Positions 35,282-44,191 are shown, numbered from the stretch's first letter. The stretch is DNA of 64,000 bases from an uncultured Eubacterium sp. (GCA_910584985.1 CAJUDJ010000001.1:118249-182248), one strand, 5' to 3'. The notes: generated from the sequence alone by a model not told the origin. Made by a program: numbers and translations.

Positions 35282-36158
35282 ACCCTGCAATCTCCATTTC
35301 ACTGATAAACAGCTCTTCAAGCGTAAGCGGAAGCATTTCCGAAAAAACAGGCTTTGCAGCTTCCACTGCCGCCAGAATTTCCTCCTCACCTCCCCTTACG
35401 GTTATCTGTGTCATTTTTCCCTGATGGGTTTCCTTTATAATATTGAGTTTTTCTTTTATAAAAGAAAAATCCTCTGGATTTTCAAGAATAAACTGCACGC
35501 GGTAAACACCCATTGAACCGCCATCTATATCCTGCTCCAGCAGAATGCCGCCCAGATGAAGCAGCCCGATATGATCACAGAAGCCCTCAAGCTCCCTTAA
35601 ATTATGGCTTGCAATCACAATGGTGGCTCTGGTTTCGGAAACATATTCAATCAAAATTTTCTTAACAAGCTCGCGCACAACGGGATCAAGCCCATCAAAA
35701 ATTTCATCAAAAAGAATAAAATCAGGCTTATACGAAAGTGCAAGCATAATGGCGCTCTGCCGCTGCATTCCCTTGCTCATTGCCGATATTTTCATTCTTG
35801 TATCCATCGGGAATACTGTTTTTAAATACTTATACTTTTCCTCGCTCCATTCGGGGTAAAGCGTTTTGATGTATCTTGCCATACTTTCAACGGTTGCACC
35901 CGGAAAAAAATAAGGATAATCTGAAACAAACGCCGTTCTTGCCTTAATTCCGTTGTTTTCAAAAGGTGCTTCCCCGTTTAAATATACATTGCCGGAATCC
36001 GGCTGAAAAACGCCTGCCATTATGCGAAGCAACGTGCTTTTTCCGGCCCCGTTTGACCCTACAAGGCCGAAAATGGAGCCGTTGGCAACAGAAAATGAAA
36101 TATTATCAAGCGCTTTTGTTTTTCCGAACGCTTTTGTCAGATTTTTAACTTCAATCAT
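35256..36158 (-). CDS. ABC transporter ATP-binding protein (YtrB/CcmA-like)
   Basis: A 300-residue ATPase. Walker A is GSNGAGKST (residues 34-42), the signature is degenerate (ISAMSKGMQRQ instead of LSGGQ), Walker B is FILFDEIFDGLD, and the switch histidine is in VIASHN. The last 80 residues form a C-terminal extension typical of the YtrB-like branch. It follows the GntR gene by five bases and overlaps the first permease gene. It would energise export or sensing by the two permeases. Confidence 0.88.
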   Translation of the reverse strand: MIEVKNLTKAFGKTKALDNISFSVANGSIFGLVGSNGAGKSTLLRIMAGVFQPDSGNVYLNGEAPFENNGIKARTAFVSDYPYFFPGATVESMARYIKTLYPEWSEEKYKYLKTVFPMDTRMKISAMSKGMQRQSAIMLALSYKPDFILFDEIFDGLDPVVRELVKKILIEYVSETRATIVIASHNLRELEGFCDHIGLLHLGGILLEQDIDGGSMGVYRVQFILENPEDFSFIKEKLNIIKETHQGKMTQITVRGGEEEILAAVEAAKPVFSEMLPLTLEELFISEMEIAGYDINKFFH

Positions 36159-36163
36159 CTTAA

Positions 36164-36523
36164 TCAGCCCTCCCAGATTTCATTAACAATGCCAATTACC
36201 TCATCCTTGTTCACGCCGGAATTTTTTGCATCCCTAAGCACTGTTTTTATTTCATCAGCCGCTATTTTGTGGATGTTTTTGAGTGTGGATTCACCCTTGA
36301 CAAACACACCTTTGCCCGCAACGGTATAAATAACACCGTTTGATTCAAGATTTTTATATGCTTTTGAAACCGTATTCGGATTAATTCCGAGCTCACATGC
36401 AAGTGATCTTACAGACGGGAGTATACTGTTTTTTTCATAGATTCCCAGATTGATATATTTTACAATGTTTTTTTCAAGCTGTGTATAAATCGGATCCTTA
36501 CTTTTGGTATCCAATGAAAACAT
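36164..36523 (-). CDS. GntR-family repressor, YtrA subfamily
   Basis: A 119-residue protein with the GntR winged helix in residues 10-75 (PIYTQLEKNIVKYI, LPSVRSLACELGINPNTVSKAYKNLESNGV, GKGVFV) and only a short helical tail, the hallmark of the YtrA subfamily that controls adjacent ABC-transporter genes. AAGGAGGGAG precedes the ATG. It heads the operon and most likely represses it; an inverted repeat lies between its promoter and its start. Confidence 0.9.
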   Translation of the reverse strand: MFSLDTKSKDPIYTQLEKNIVKYINLGIYEKNSILPSVRSLACELGINPNTVSKAYKNLESNGVIYTVAGKGVFVKGESTLKNIHKIAADEIKTVLRDAKNSGVNKDEVIGIVNEIWEG

Positions 36524-36566
36524 TTAAAACTCCCTCCTTCAACTCTTTTGTGCTGCCTTTATGATA

Positions 36567-36582
36567 ACAGCGGCTCCACTGT
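36567..36582. promoter_or_regulatory. Candidate GntR operator
   Basis: ACAGCGG and its near inverse CCACTGT flank a two-base centre in the leader of the GntR/ABC operon, about 25-40 bases after the predicted transcription start. One position of the dyad is G/T. This is the expected place and size for an autoregulatory YtrA-type site. Confidence 0.5.
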
Positions 36583-36611
36583 ACTATTAAGCATAATACA
36601 GCTTTAACTTA

Positions 36612-36640
36612 AAAATAGCATATCTGTTCTTTCTTGTCAA
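36612..36640 (-). promoter_or_regulatory. Promoter of the GntR/ABC operon
   Basis: On the minus strand a perfect TTGACA (36640-36635) and TATTTT (36617-36612) with 17 bases between. An 18-bp perfect AT palindrome CAATAAAAA/TTTTTATTG (36638-36655) overlaps the -35 hexamer. Confidence 0.8.
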
Positions 36641-36780
36641 TAAAAATTTTTATTGAGATACGCAGCCTTTTAACTGTAAATAAAAACATAAAACCAAGCT
36701 AAAAAACCAAATAATGCGATTAATAATGAATAAATGGAACAGAGAAAATACAGAGAATAAGGAAAAACGCAAAAAATCGT

Positions 36781-36800
36781 AGTACCAAAATAGTACCACA
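36781..36800. repeat. Paired GTACC repeats resembling integrase arm sites
   Basis: GTACC occurs at 36782-36786 and 36793-36797, an 11-base period, in the context AGTACCAAAATAGTACCACA. The island's own arm sites have TTGCC twice with the same 11-base period and the same CCAAA spacer. The distance from the second CC to the att core is 59 bases here and 58 at the right end of the island. It may be the end of an earlier or tandem element. Confidence 0.5.
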
Positions 36801-36813
36801 AGCATAAAATAAA

Positions 36814-36855
36814 CCCTCAGATTCCGCATAACCATGCGGTTTCTGAGGGCTTTTA
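36814..36855. terminator. Strong hairpin next to attL, probable original guaA terminator
   Basis: CCCTCAGA (36814-36821) pairs with TCTGAGGG (36842-36849) and CCGCAT with ATGCGG inside, loop AACC. On the minus strand it is followed by a T-rich tract, and it lies just beyond the retained guaA 3'-end copy, so without the island it would terminate guaA. Confidence 0.75.
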
Positions 36856-36870
36856 ACTTTATTCCCACTC
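36856..36870. repeat. attL: attL core of guaA-inserted element
   Basis: ACTTTATTCCCACTC matches the right-end copy at 49653-49667 in 14 of 15 positions. On the minus strand it encodes the last three codons of guaA (Glu-Trp-Glu) and a stop, so it is the original chromosomal 3' end of the gene left behind by site-specific insertion. Confidence 0.8.
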
Positions 36871-37091
36871 AGCGACAAAATATAAATATTAAACTTAATT
36901 GTTTAACATTTAATGAAGTTTTATCCCAATTTGCCACCGATTTTATTCATATTATTTTCACTATCTGACTTTTTGTTGCCAAATTGTTGCCACAAGTGGA
37001 TTTATAATAAATGTAAATCTCATATAAAGATATTATCATAAAACATATGAAGTTTCAATATTTTCTTGAAAATTCCTCATAATATTGGAAA
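36871..37091. other. Left end of the element, non-coding
   Basis: An AT-rich stretch without a convincing gene. It carries one AAACTTAATTGTTT (36891-36904), the same AAAC-N6-GTTT pattern as the repressor operators at the other end, and the left integrase arm sites at 36973-36992. Together with 36524-36855 it makes up the gene-free segment between the GntR gene and hsdR. Confidence 0.6.
36973..36992. repeat. Left integrase arm-type sites
   Basis: TTGTTGCCAAATTGTTGCC: two TTGTTGCC units with an 11-base period, about 105 bases inside attL. The right end has the same pair at 49577-49596, as expected for arm-binding sites of a Tn916/lambda-type integrase. Confidence 0.65.
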
Positions 37092-40000
37092 CTATTTCCT
37101 TAACTCATTATATATTTCTTTCAAAAACACCTGCATTAATTCACGCTTCTTTTCATCATTATCAAGAAGAAGAGAGAAAAATCCAGTGTTTTGTTCATAG
37201 CCTTCAATAAGAGCATCTTGAACAGCATCAAAATATGCGTATGCAAAATCTTTGAGTGTATTGTTTCTAGCACTATCTTTAAGATGTCCATTTTTTAACA
37301 AAATATCTCTCATTTGAAGAGCTGATTTTGATGCAACATCAACATCAAAGTTTTTGTTGTAAACAGCATTTATCTCATCGATAATTTCTGATAGCTTTTT
37401 CTTAGTATCCTCATCAAAGAATACCTCATTTGGTTTTGGCAATGACACTTCTGGCTTAGATTCGATTTCTGATGTCTTTTCACCAGTTTTCTTTTGTCTA
37501 AAGTTGCTGATAGTAATTTTATCAGCAATATCAAAATCATTACCACCACCAGTAATTTCAATTTCTTTAACCAAGTATGATAAAAAATTATACTTCATAT
37601 GCAAATCTACATTTTCAAAAGCTGTTGCTTGAATTAAAAAGCTATAGAATCTTATAAATCTTCTAATAGTTGATCTCATCTCATGCTTTTCAATGTCAGA
37701 ATACTCATTTATAAGCTTTAAAGATTTATCAAGCAATGCCCACATTCTTGCTTTGTCTTTTGCAAGGCGTTTATCTTGATATAAATATTCATTAAACTCT
37801 GCAATATCATCTATATCGAGGATATTATACTGATCAACCTGAGCTTCAACTGTCCTAATATCTGAAGGAGTAATTGTTTCTCCTAAAACTGTTTCAGTGT
37901 AATATGGTGCAAATGCTGCTTGAATATCCTCATACTCATTCTTAAAGTCAAGAATAAATGTTTTCTTATCATATGGTGCACAAATTCTATTTAAACGAGA
38001 TAATGTTTGAACTGCTGAAACCCCTCGAAGCTTTTTATCAACATACATAGCACAAAGCTTTCGCTGATCGAATCCAGTTTGATACTTATTTGCAACAAGC
38101 AAAACTTGGTAATTATCTGTATCAAATGCTTCTGGCAACTTATCTTCAGCAATACCATTCATAGCAGCTTCTGTAAATTCTATGCCATCAACAGTAACCT
38201 TACCAGAAAATGCTACTAAAGCGTGAATGTTTGTGTATCCATTCTCATTAATATATTCGACAAAAGCATTTCTAAATTTAACAGCAGATTGTCTTGAGGA
38301 TGTAACCACCATTGCCTTTGCTTTGCCATCAAGTCCCTTCATAATATTATTTTTGAAATGCTCAATTATTATTTCAACCTTTTGGGCAATATTTGTATCG
38401 TGAAGTTCAATAGCTTTTGCAATTTTTCTTTTAGCAGCAATTGTTTCAAGCTCTGGATCATCCTCTATGGCTTTGTTAATTTTGAAAAATGTTTCGTATC
38501 TAATATAGTTTTGTAACACATCAAAAATAAAGCCTTCTTCAATAGCTTGCTTCATTGAATATAAATCAAACGCAACCTTTTTGCCTTCTTCATTTAGTGT
38601 TCCAAACAATTGTAAAGTAGTTGGCTTTGGAGTAGCTGTGAAAGCAATCATTGATACATTTGGTTGTTTTCCACTTTTTTGAATTTCCTCTTCAATCAAG
38701 TCATATGATGATTTTTCTTCTTCATCAATGCTCTCAACAGTTGCATCGCTAATCTTTTTGCTTTCAGATAGTGCATAGGTTACAGCACTCATAGCAGAAC
38801 CAGCAGTTGATGAATGAGCTTCGTCGATAATAACTGCAAAAGTCTTGTCATTCATTTCATTTACAAGATCTTTAATATACATAAATTTATGTATTGTTGT
38901 TACGATAATTTTAGTGTTATGATTTAATGCATCAGCAAGGTCAGCAGATGTGCAATCTTCATCCATTACTCTAACCAGTCCAGCCTTATGCTCCATACCC
39001 AAAACAGCATCTTGAAGCTGACGATCAACAACTAATCTATCTGTAATAATGCAAATCGTATTGAAAATAACATTGTCCTCTTTATCATGAAGAGAAGCAA
39101 GTCTGTGAGCAAGCCAAGCGATAGTGTTAGTTTTACCACTACCTGCTGAATGCTCAATCAAATAGTTTTTATCAGTATGATTTTCAATTACATCGTTAGC
39201 AACTTTGCGAACTGCATTAAATTGATGATAACGAGGAAAGATTAGCGTTTCCTTTACCTTTCTTTTTCCAGTGCTTGGAGCTCTTTTAACTTCTTTTTTC
39301 AAGAAGATAATTTTCTCAATAAGATAAATAATGTTATCTTTTTTTAGAATATCTTCCCACATATATGAAACATTAATTCCGTTTTCATTATGAGGGTTAC
39401 CTTTACCAGAATTAATACCTTCTCCGCTACCCTTGTTGAACGGCAAGAAGAATGACGAAGCCTTATTCAAATGAGTGCACATATATACCTCATTCAAATC
39501 CATAGCAAAGTGTGCAAGACATCCAGATTTAAACTTTAACAATCTTGTTGAGCAATCTCTTTGGTGCTTATACTGACGAATAGCATCTTCATAGTTTTGA
39601 CCACTCGTATTACACTTAAGCTCAAAAGTAAATATAGCAATGCCATTAATGAATATTACTAAATCAATTCTTTCGCCCTCTTTATGGTAAACCTCCTCCA
39701 TAACAGAAACAATATTCTTTTGATAAAGTTTTTCTGCTTCTTTGTTAAAAGATGTTGCTGGTTTATAATACATTAAGTTCAGTGTTGCACCGTTGTCAAA
39801 TTCAACTGGATGCTTTAAAACATCTAACAAACCACGATTTTTTTTGTTAATTTCATTATTGATATAATTTAAAACTGTAGTTTGGGTTTTATCCTTATAT
39901 AGCTTTGTTAGCTTCACCATTGCTTCTGGCTGAGTGTCATTAAGAAATTGAAATAATAATTCGGGATCCATTGCATAACCAGCATCAAATTTTGTTGAAG

Positions 40001-40094
40001 GTCTAACTATATAGCCATTTTCTTTTTCAAGCATTTCAAGAATATATGCCTGATAATCTGCCCTTTCCTTGAGTAAACCACCTTTTATAGCCAT
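37092..40094 (-). CDS. hsdR: Type I restriction enzyme R subunit
   Basis: A 1000-residue motor and nuclease subunit. The N-terminal nuclease has the PD-(D/E)xK-type signature D144 in RIDLVIF and E158-K160 in FELK. The helicase motor follows with Walker A GSGKT (318-322), DEAH (424-427), FTATPKP and QTGFDQRKLCAMYVDKKLRG. The C-terminal helical part would contact HsdM/HsdS. It cuts DNA far from the recognition site after translocation. AAAGGAGG lies seven bases before the ATG, which overlaps the hsdS stop by one base. It is the last gene of the hsd operon. Confidence 0.93.
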   Translation of the reverse strand: MAIKGGLLKERADYQAYILEMLEKENGYIVRPSTKFDAGYAMDPELLFQFLNDTQPEAMVKLTKLYKDKTQTTVLNYINNEINKKNRGLLDVLKHPVEFDNGATLNLMYYKPATSFNKEAEKLYQKNIVSVMEEVYHKEGERIDLVIFINGIAIFTFELKCNTSGQNYEDAIRQYKHQRDCSTRLLKFKSGCLAHFAMDLNEVYMCTHLNKASSFFLPFNKGSGEGINSGKGNPHNENGINVSYMWEDILKKDNIIYLIEKIIFLKKEVKRAPSTGKRKVKETLIFPRYHQFNAVRKVANDVIENHTDKNYLIEHSAGSGKTNTIAWLAHRLASLHDKEDNVIFNTICIITDRLVVDRQLQDAVLGMEHKAGLVRVMDEDCTSADLADALNHNTKIIVTTIHKFMYIKDLVNEMNDKTFAVIIDEAHSSTAGSAMSAVTYALSESKKISDATVESIDEEEKSSYDLIEEEIQKSGKQPNVSMIAFTATPKPTTLQLFGTLNEEGKKVAFDLYSMKQAIEEGFIFDVLQNYIRYETFFKINKAIEDDPELETIAAKRKIAKAIELHDTNIAQKVEIIIEHFKNNIMKGLDGKAKAMVVTSSRQSAVKFRNAFVEYINENGYTNIHALVAFSGKVTVDGIEFTEAAMNGIAEDKLPEAFDTDNYQVLLVANKYQTGFDQRKLCAMYVDKKLRGVSAVQTLSRLNRICAPYDKKTFILDFKNEYEDIQAAFAPYYTETVLGETITPSDIRTVEAQVDQYNILDIDDIAEFNEYLYQDKRLAKDKARMWALLDKSLKLINEYSDIEKHEMRSTIRRFIRFYSFLIQATAFENVDLHMKYNFLSYLVKEIEITGGGNDFDIADKITISNFRQKKTGEKTSEIESKPEVSLPKPNEVFFDEDTKKKLSEIIDEINAVYNKNFDVDVASKSALQMRDILLKNGHLKDSARNNTLKDFAYAYFDAVQDALIEGYEQNTGFFSLLLDNDEKKRELMQVFLKEIYNELRK

Positions 40095-41407
40095 CAGACT
40101 ACCTCCTTTACCCTTTTTTTACCTGTAACATATTCATAAATTAACGACTTCTTGTATTTTTTCATTTTTTCAATTTGTGTCTGTTTGTCCGCAATTAAAG
40201 AATCAACTTGAGAACATTTTTTATCAAGATAATTAGCGATAGTAATTTGCTCTTTTTCGCTAGGAAAAGTACATTTTATATCTTTTAAATATGAACTATT
40301 AATTATAGGAACAACATTACTTGAAGCATCTGCAACAATATTATCAGAACAAGATATCATAAAATACAATAAATATTCAGGATGAATATTGTTTTTTGCC
40401 ATAAGAGCAGTAATTTGTTGATTTGAATAGCACTTCTCATTAATGATGCCTATTTTCCCAACAGAAGCAATACATACAAGCAAGATAGTTTTTTCTGGAA
40501 ACAGCTTATAAGCACTTTCCCTTATAGCGTCATTTGATATATACTGAGAAAATTCATTAATTTTATATGTGTTATTTATATCCGGAGCAGTTACCCACGG
40601 ATAGCCATATTTGTCATCATTTATACCATATCTGTCAGTTGGAGTTCCTCCTGTTTTTAAATTGCAGATATATCTAAGCCTTTTTATATCCCAGTGTGTT
40701 GGTACTTCACCAATCCATTCAATACCACTATCTTTCATAGTGGCATCAGGATTAAGACCTTTTGTTACAGTTTCAGTAATAAGTGATTTTTTGTAAGCAG
40801 TTAATATCTCAACCTGCTTATTCAAATCAGCAAGAATATCATCAATTTTTCCAACTTTATCATCAAGACAATCAGCAATTGCTTGTTGTTCCTCCAAATT
40901 TGGTAAAGCTAACTTGAATTTTGCAAAAGCATTCTGGTATAAATGTACAATGGTTGTATTTCCTAAGTTTTCTAATTCAAACCAATGCCAAAATTCTTCT
41001 GAAAGCAATACATAATAAAGAAATTTTTCTTTATAATCGGCACCAATAGGTCTCATTAGCAACACACCACTATTTAAAGTTGCTTTTTGGGGTGTGTTTG
41101 TTGTTAATGCTACTTTTCCTACGGTTCCATCTTTTGTTATCAAGAGGTCATTATCTTTAATTTGTATTTCTTTTGCTTGGTTATATCTCCATTCTGATAC
41201 ATGAACACAGTTTTCCCAATTAATATGTCCTTCAAGAAAATCAATTCCTGTAATAAGATATGGTCCTTCATCTATGTATTCATCAGAAGTTAATCCTTCC
41301 CAACCTATTCGGCCTTTGAGCTTACAGATATTTTTTATTATTTTAACATTCCAGTTTTTTGGTATTTTACCAATCCATTCAATGCCACTATCTTTTATAT
41401 TTCCCAT
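40094..41407 (-). CDS. hsdS: Type I restriction enzyme specificity subunit
   Basis: A 437-residue protein with the two-fold HsdS layout: each half begins with KDSGIEWIG followed by P and W, then a variable target-recognition domain, then a conserved spacer helix (EEQQAIADCLDDKVGKIDDI... and KEQITIANYLDKKCSQVDSL...), each ending in YKKSLI. The two target domains set the two halves of the bipartite DNA site, which cannot be predicted here. The ATG at 41407 is chosen because AGGAGG lies six bases upstream; it starts two bases before the hsdM stop. Confidence 0.93.
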   Translation of the reverse strand: MGNIKDSGIEWIGKIPKNWNVKIIKNICKLKGRIGWEGLTSDEYIDEGPYLITGIDFLEGHINWENCVHVSEWRYNQAKEIQIKDNDLLITKDGTVGKVALTTNTPQKATLNSGVLLMRPIGADYKEKFLYYVLLSEEFWHWFELENLGNTTIVHLYQNAFAKFKLALPNLEEQQAIADCLDDKVGKIDDILADLNKQVEILTAYKKSLITETVTKGLNPDATMKDSGIEWIGEVPTHWDIKRLRYICNLKTGGTPTDRYGINDDKYGYPWVTAPDINNTYKINEFSQYISNDAIRESAYKLFPEKTILLVCIASVGKIGIINEKCYSNQQITALMAKNNIHPEYLLYFMISCSDNIVADASSNVVPIINSSYLKDIKCTFPSEKEQITIANYLDKKCSQVDSLIADKQTQIEKMKKYKKSLIYEYVTGKKRVKEVV

Positions 41408-41409
41408 AA

Positions 41410-43512
41410 TCAACCCTCCTTCAAAAGAGCATTAATCTTGTCAGAAAGTGTTGTTTCAATATCCATAAACTCTGCAAGCAAATCACGTGCTTTTTCGGGA
41501 GCCTTATATTCATAGAAATATCTTGTGAATGGGAATTCCGCTCCTGTTTTAATAATAGACTTTTTCGCATTAAGATTTTCTTCAAAAAGCCATATCGCAT
41601 CCGGAATATGAGGTAATACCTCTTTTTCCATATAATCATCAACATCACGATTATATTTAATAATCTCTGTATCTTTAGTTGTAGTATCAATAACAACAGT
41701 ACCCTTATTATCTTTTTGAACAACTGCTGACTTATCCATATCTGATAACTGCATAGCAATACCACTTAATCTGCTTGGGCTAAACCCATCAATGCCTTTG
41801 ATAATCGATTTGATATGAGATTCAAATTCAGAAAAATCATCAAACACTTTGTCAGTTGCATTTTCCTTTAAAGTTTTTACTACATCTTCTACAAAAGCCT
41901 TGCCTTTTATATATTTCTGATATTTCTTTTCATATTTTGTATCACGAGGATTCATTTCTTTAAGAATCTCAAAATCCACCTCACTGAATATACTGCTGTT
42001 GCTTGTAAAATAAGAACTTTCAGCAAGCTTATTAATTCTGTCAACAGAAAGATATCCTTTACGCTGTAATGGTTGATAAACAGCATATTCCTTATAGAGA
42101 AATTCTTCTTTGTCAAAGATTTTGCAGTGTTCGTTTTCTTCAAAATCTGAATATAATTTTGTTATTTTAACCATACTTTCATCATCAATTTCTCTTCTCT
42201 TTTTACCAAGAGATTTTTTCAGAGGCTTCCACATATCTGTTGCATTTATAAGTTGAATTTTATTCCGTCTTTGTTCGCTTTTGTTTTTAGATAGTATAAA
42301 CACATAAATTCCAATGTCGGTGTTATAAAACAGTTGTGAAGGCAGACCTATTATTGACTCAATATAGTCATTATCAATCATCCATCTTCTTATTTGACTT
42401 TCACCACTTGCTGTGCCTCCTGAGAAAAGCGGAGATCCATTTGTTATAATTGCAGCTCTGCCTTCTCTTTCATCAAGTTTATTGATAGCATGTTGCATAA
42501 ACAGAAGTTGTGCATCACCACTAGTAGGAAGACCTGCACTGAATCTCGTTGAAGCTTGTTTTTTTACTGAAGCCTCCTGTCCTGTTGGTGCATCCTTTCC
42601 GCCCCATGGTGTTCCGAATGGAGGATTCATGATACACAAACGCATGTCTTCACCCTCAAATCTATCATACATAAGCGTATTAGCTTCATCTCCACCATGA
42701 ATGTTATCAATGTTTTGCCCTTTTATAAGCATATCTGCAAGACATATAGCATAAGATTCATCATTTATTTCTTGTCCGAATAGTCTGACATCAGCCTCAC
42801 TATTATGTCTCAATATGTAGTCGTAAGTAGTTGAAAGCATACCTCCACTACCACAAGCTGCGTCCATTACTTTAACGACTTTACCCTCTTTGGTTAGAAT
42901 ATCATCGCAACCTTCTGCTAACAAAAGATTTACGAGCAAACGGATTACTTCTCTTGGGGTATAGTGATCACCAGCTTCAGCATTTTCAGAGAATTTCCGA
43001 ATAATTTCCTCAAATAAATATCCCATTTTAATCGCATTTACACTTGTTGGATAAAAATCCATATCTGAAAACTTTTCAACTACGCTGTATAATCTATTAT
43101 TCTTTTCAAGTTTGTCAATTTCTTTTTCAAATTCAAGATTTCCTATTATTCTGCGAACATTTTTTGAAAATGATGAAATATAAAACTTGAAATTTGATGC
43201 AATATTATCACTATCATTAAGTAATTCTTTAAGTGATAACTCGCTTGTATTGTAAAAAGGATATTTTGATTCTGTACATAAAATTGCTTCTGGCAAATTA
43301 GGATTTGACTTAAACCTATCAACAACAGCTTGCTTTGTTTCCTCAAGTGCACATTCGAATCTACGAATAATAACCATAGGAATAATTACATCCTTATATT
43401 TATCACTCTTGTAAGCTCCTCTTAATGAATTAGCAACAGACCATACAAGTGCTATTTCCTTACTAACATCAATTCTTTCATCCTCAGTGAATATATTGTA
43501 ATTACTTTTCAT
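41410..43512 (-). CDS. hsdM: Type I restriction enzyme M subunit (N6-adenine methylase)
   Basis: A 700-residue methyltransferase. The HsdM N-terminal helical domain is followed by GDHYTPREV (181-189), the SAM-binding motif DAACGSGG (217-224) and the catalytic NPPF (296-299). It is longer than the usual 500 or so residues owing to an extended C-terminal region (after about 460) that includes predicted helices for HsdS contact. The ATG at 43512 follows AAGGAG. Its start overlaps the end of the XRE regulator gene by 11 bases, so regulator and methylase are coupled. Confidence 0.93.
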   Translation of the reverse strand: MKSNYNIFTEDERIDVSKEIALVWSVANSLRGAYKSDKYKDVIIPMVIIRRFECALEETKQAVVDRFKSNPNLPEAILCTESKYPFYNTSELSLKELLNDSDNIASNFKFYISSFSKNVRRIIGNLEFEKEIDKLEKNNRLYSVVEKFSDMDFYPTSVNAIKMGYLFEEIIRKFSENAEAGDHYTPREVIRLLVNLLLAEGCDDILTKEGKVVKVMDAACGSGGMLSTTYDYILRHNSEADVRLFGQEINDESYAICLADMLIKGQNIDNIHGGDEANTLMYDRFEGEDMRLCIMNPPFGTPWGGKDAPTGQEASVKKQASTRFSAGLPTSGDAQLLFMQHAINKLDEREGRAAIITNGSPLFSGGTASGESQIRRWMIDNDYIESIIGLPSQLFYNTDIGIYVFILSKNKSEQRRNKIQLINATDMWKPLKKSLGKKRREIDDESMVKITKLYSDFEENEHCKIFDKEEFLYKEYAVYQPLQRKGYLSVDRINKLAESSYFTSNSSIFSEVDFEILKEMNPRDTKYEKKYQKYIKGKAFVEDVVKTLKENATDKVFDDFSEFESHIKSIIKGIDGFSPSRLSGIAMQLSDMDKSAVVQKDNKGTVVIDTTTKDTEIIKYNRDVDDYMEKEVLPHIPDAIWLFEENLNAKKSIIKTGAEFPFTRYFYEYKAPEKARDLLAEFMDIETTLSDKINALLKEG

Positions 43513-43924
43513 TTTTGCTCTCCTTGCTAATTTTTTCAAATAAATTGCTTATTTGTTGTAATTGACTTTCATTTAGCGTTAATCCATCTAACTGTTTAAT
43601 CACAGTTGCTAATTGGGGATTTGTATCTAACACACTTGAAACATCTATTGAAGGTACACCTTTCAAATCATAATACTTTTCTTCAATAGAAGTTAGTATT
43701 TCATTCGAAACATCGTTATCCTTAAAAAACTGTATCAAAAACTTATAATTTTTCAAACTGGGAACATTAATTCCATCTTCAAAATATTTTAGTGTCGTAT
43801 TCGATACTCCTAAGCAATCGGCAACATATCTTTGACTATGTTTACCAGTTATACTCAATCTTGCTTCAGCCAATAAAGAACCAAATTCATTTTTGTCATT
43901 TGAATCATAATCGGATTTTGACAA
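43502..43924 (-). CDS. XRE-type regulator leading the hsd operon
   Basis: A 140-residue protein with a helix-turn-helix in residues 15-60 (FGSLLAEARLSIT..SQRYVADCLGVSNTTLKYFEDG) and a helical tail. It starts at TTG 43924 with a very strong AAGGAGG upstream. It overlaps hsdM by 11 bases. By position it resembles a controller (C) protein, rare for type I systems, and would be expected to bind the long palindrome covering its own promoter and so delay or limit hsd expression after entry into a new host. DNA binding is inferred. Confidence 0.8.
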   Translation of the reverse strand: MSKSDYDSNDKNEFGSLLAEARLSITGKHSQRYVADCLGVSNTTLKYFEDGINVPSLKNYKFLIQFFKDNDVSNEILTSIEEKYYDLKGVPSIDVSSVLDTNPQLATVIKQLDGLTLNESQLQQISNLFEKISKESKNEK

Positions 43925-43936
43925 TGGTGCACCTCC

Positions 43937-43984
43937 TTCCTATATAATGTTAAGTGTTAATTAACACTTAACATTATATAGGAA
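43937..43984. promoter_or_regulatory. 48-bp perfect palindrome over the hsd-operon promoter
   Basis: The sequence reads identically on both strands from 43937 to 43984 with the centre between 43960 and 43961. Each half contains TTCCTATATAATGTTAAGTG. The -10 element of the hsd promoter lies in one half and a mirror-image TATAAT in the other; the palindrome ends at the ribosome binding site of the XRE gene. It can act as an operator or, as RNA, as a hairpin that hides nothing but borders the Shine-Dalgarno. Confidence 0.9.
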
Positions 43985-44001
43985 AAACAACAATTTGTCA
44001 A
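43973..44001 (-). promoter_or_regulatory. Promoter of the XRE-hsdMSR operon
   Basis: On the minus strand TTGACA (44001-43996) and TATAAT (43978-43973) with 17 bases between, a consensus-strength promoter. Transcription would start inside the 48-bp palindrome. Confidence 0.85.
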
Positions 44002-44009
44002 TCAAAACT

Positions 44010-44037
44010 AAAAGAGCAATTATAAAATTGCTCTTTT
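44010..44037. terminator. Perfect 12-bp hairpin terminator
   Basis: AAAAGAGCAATT (44010-44021) pairs perfectly with AATTGCTCTTTT (44026-44037) around ATAA. It separates the DUF3800 unit from the hsd operon and works in both directions. Confidence 0.85.
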
Positions 44038-44191
44038 GAAATATTTTATGCATAATAATGTGCATATTTGTTAAAAATAAATTTGTAACTGTACAATAAA
44101 ACGTACTTAAAACAACTCACACTTGTCAAAACACAAATATTAGCATAATATATAAAGTGCTTGCAAGCATTTTGCTGATTATAACAACCAC

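Noticed and set aside
36650..36868. A 72-codon minus-strand ORF between GntR and hsdR
   Set aside because: It covers the hairpin, arm-like repeats and att core, is AT-rich and low in complexity, and has no ribosome binding site.
44110..44172. A second plus-strand promoter TTGTCA-17-TAATAT followed by a TGCTTGCAAGCA-TTTT stem
   Set aside because: The implied transcript would be only about 25 bases; probably chance in AT-rich DNA.
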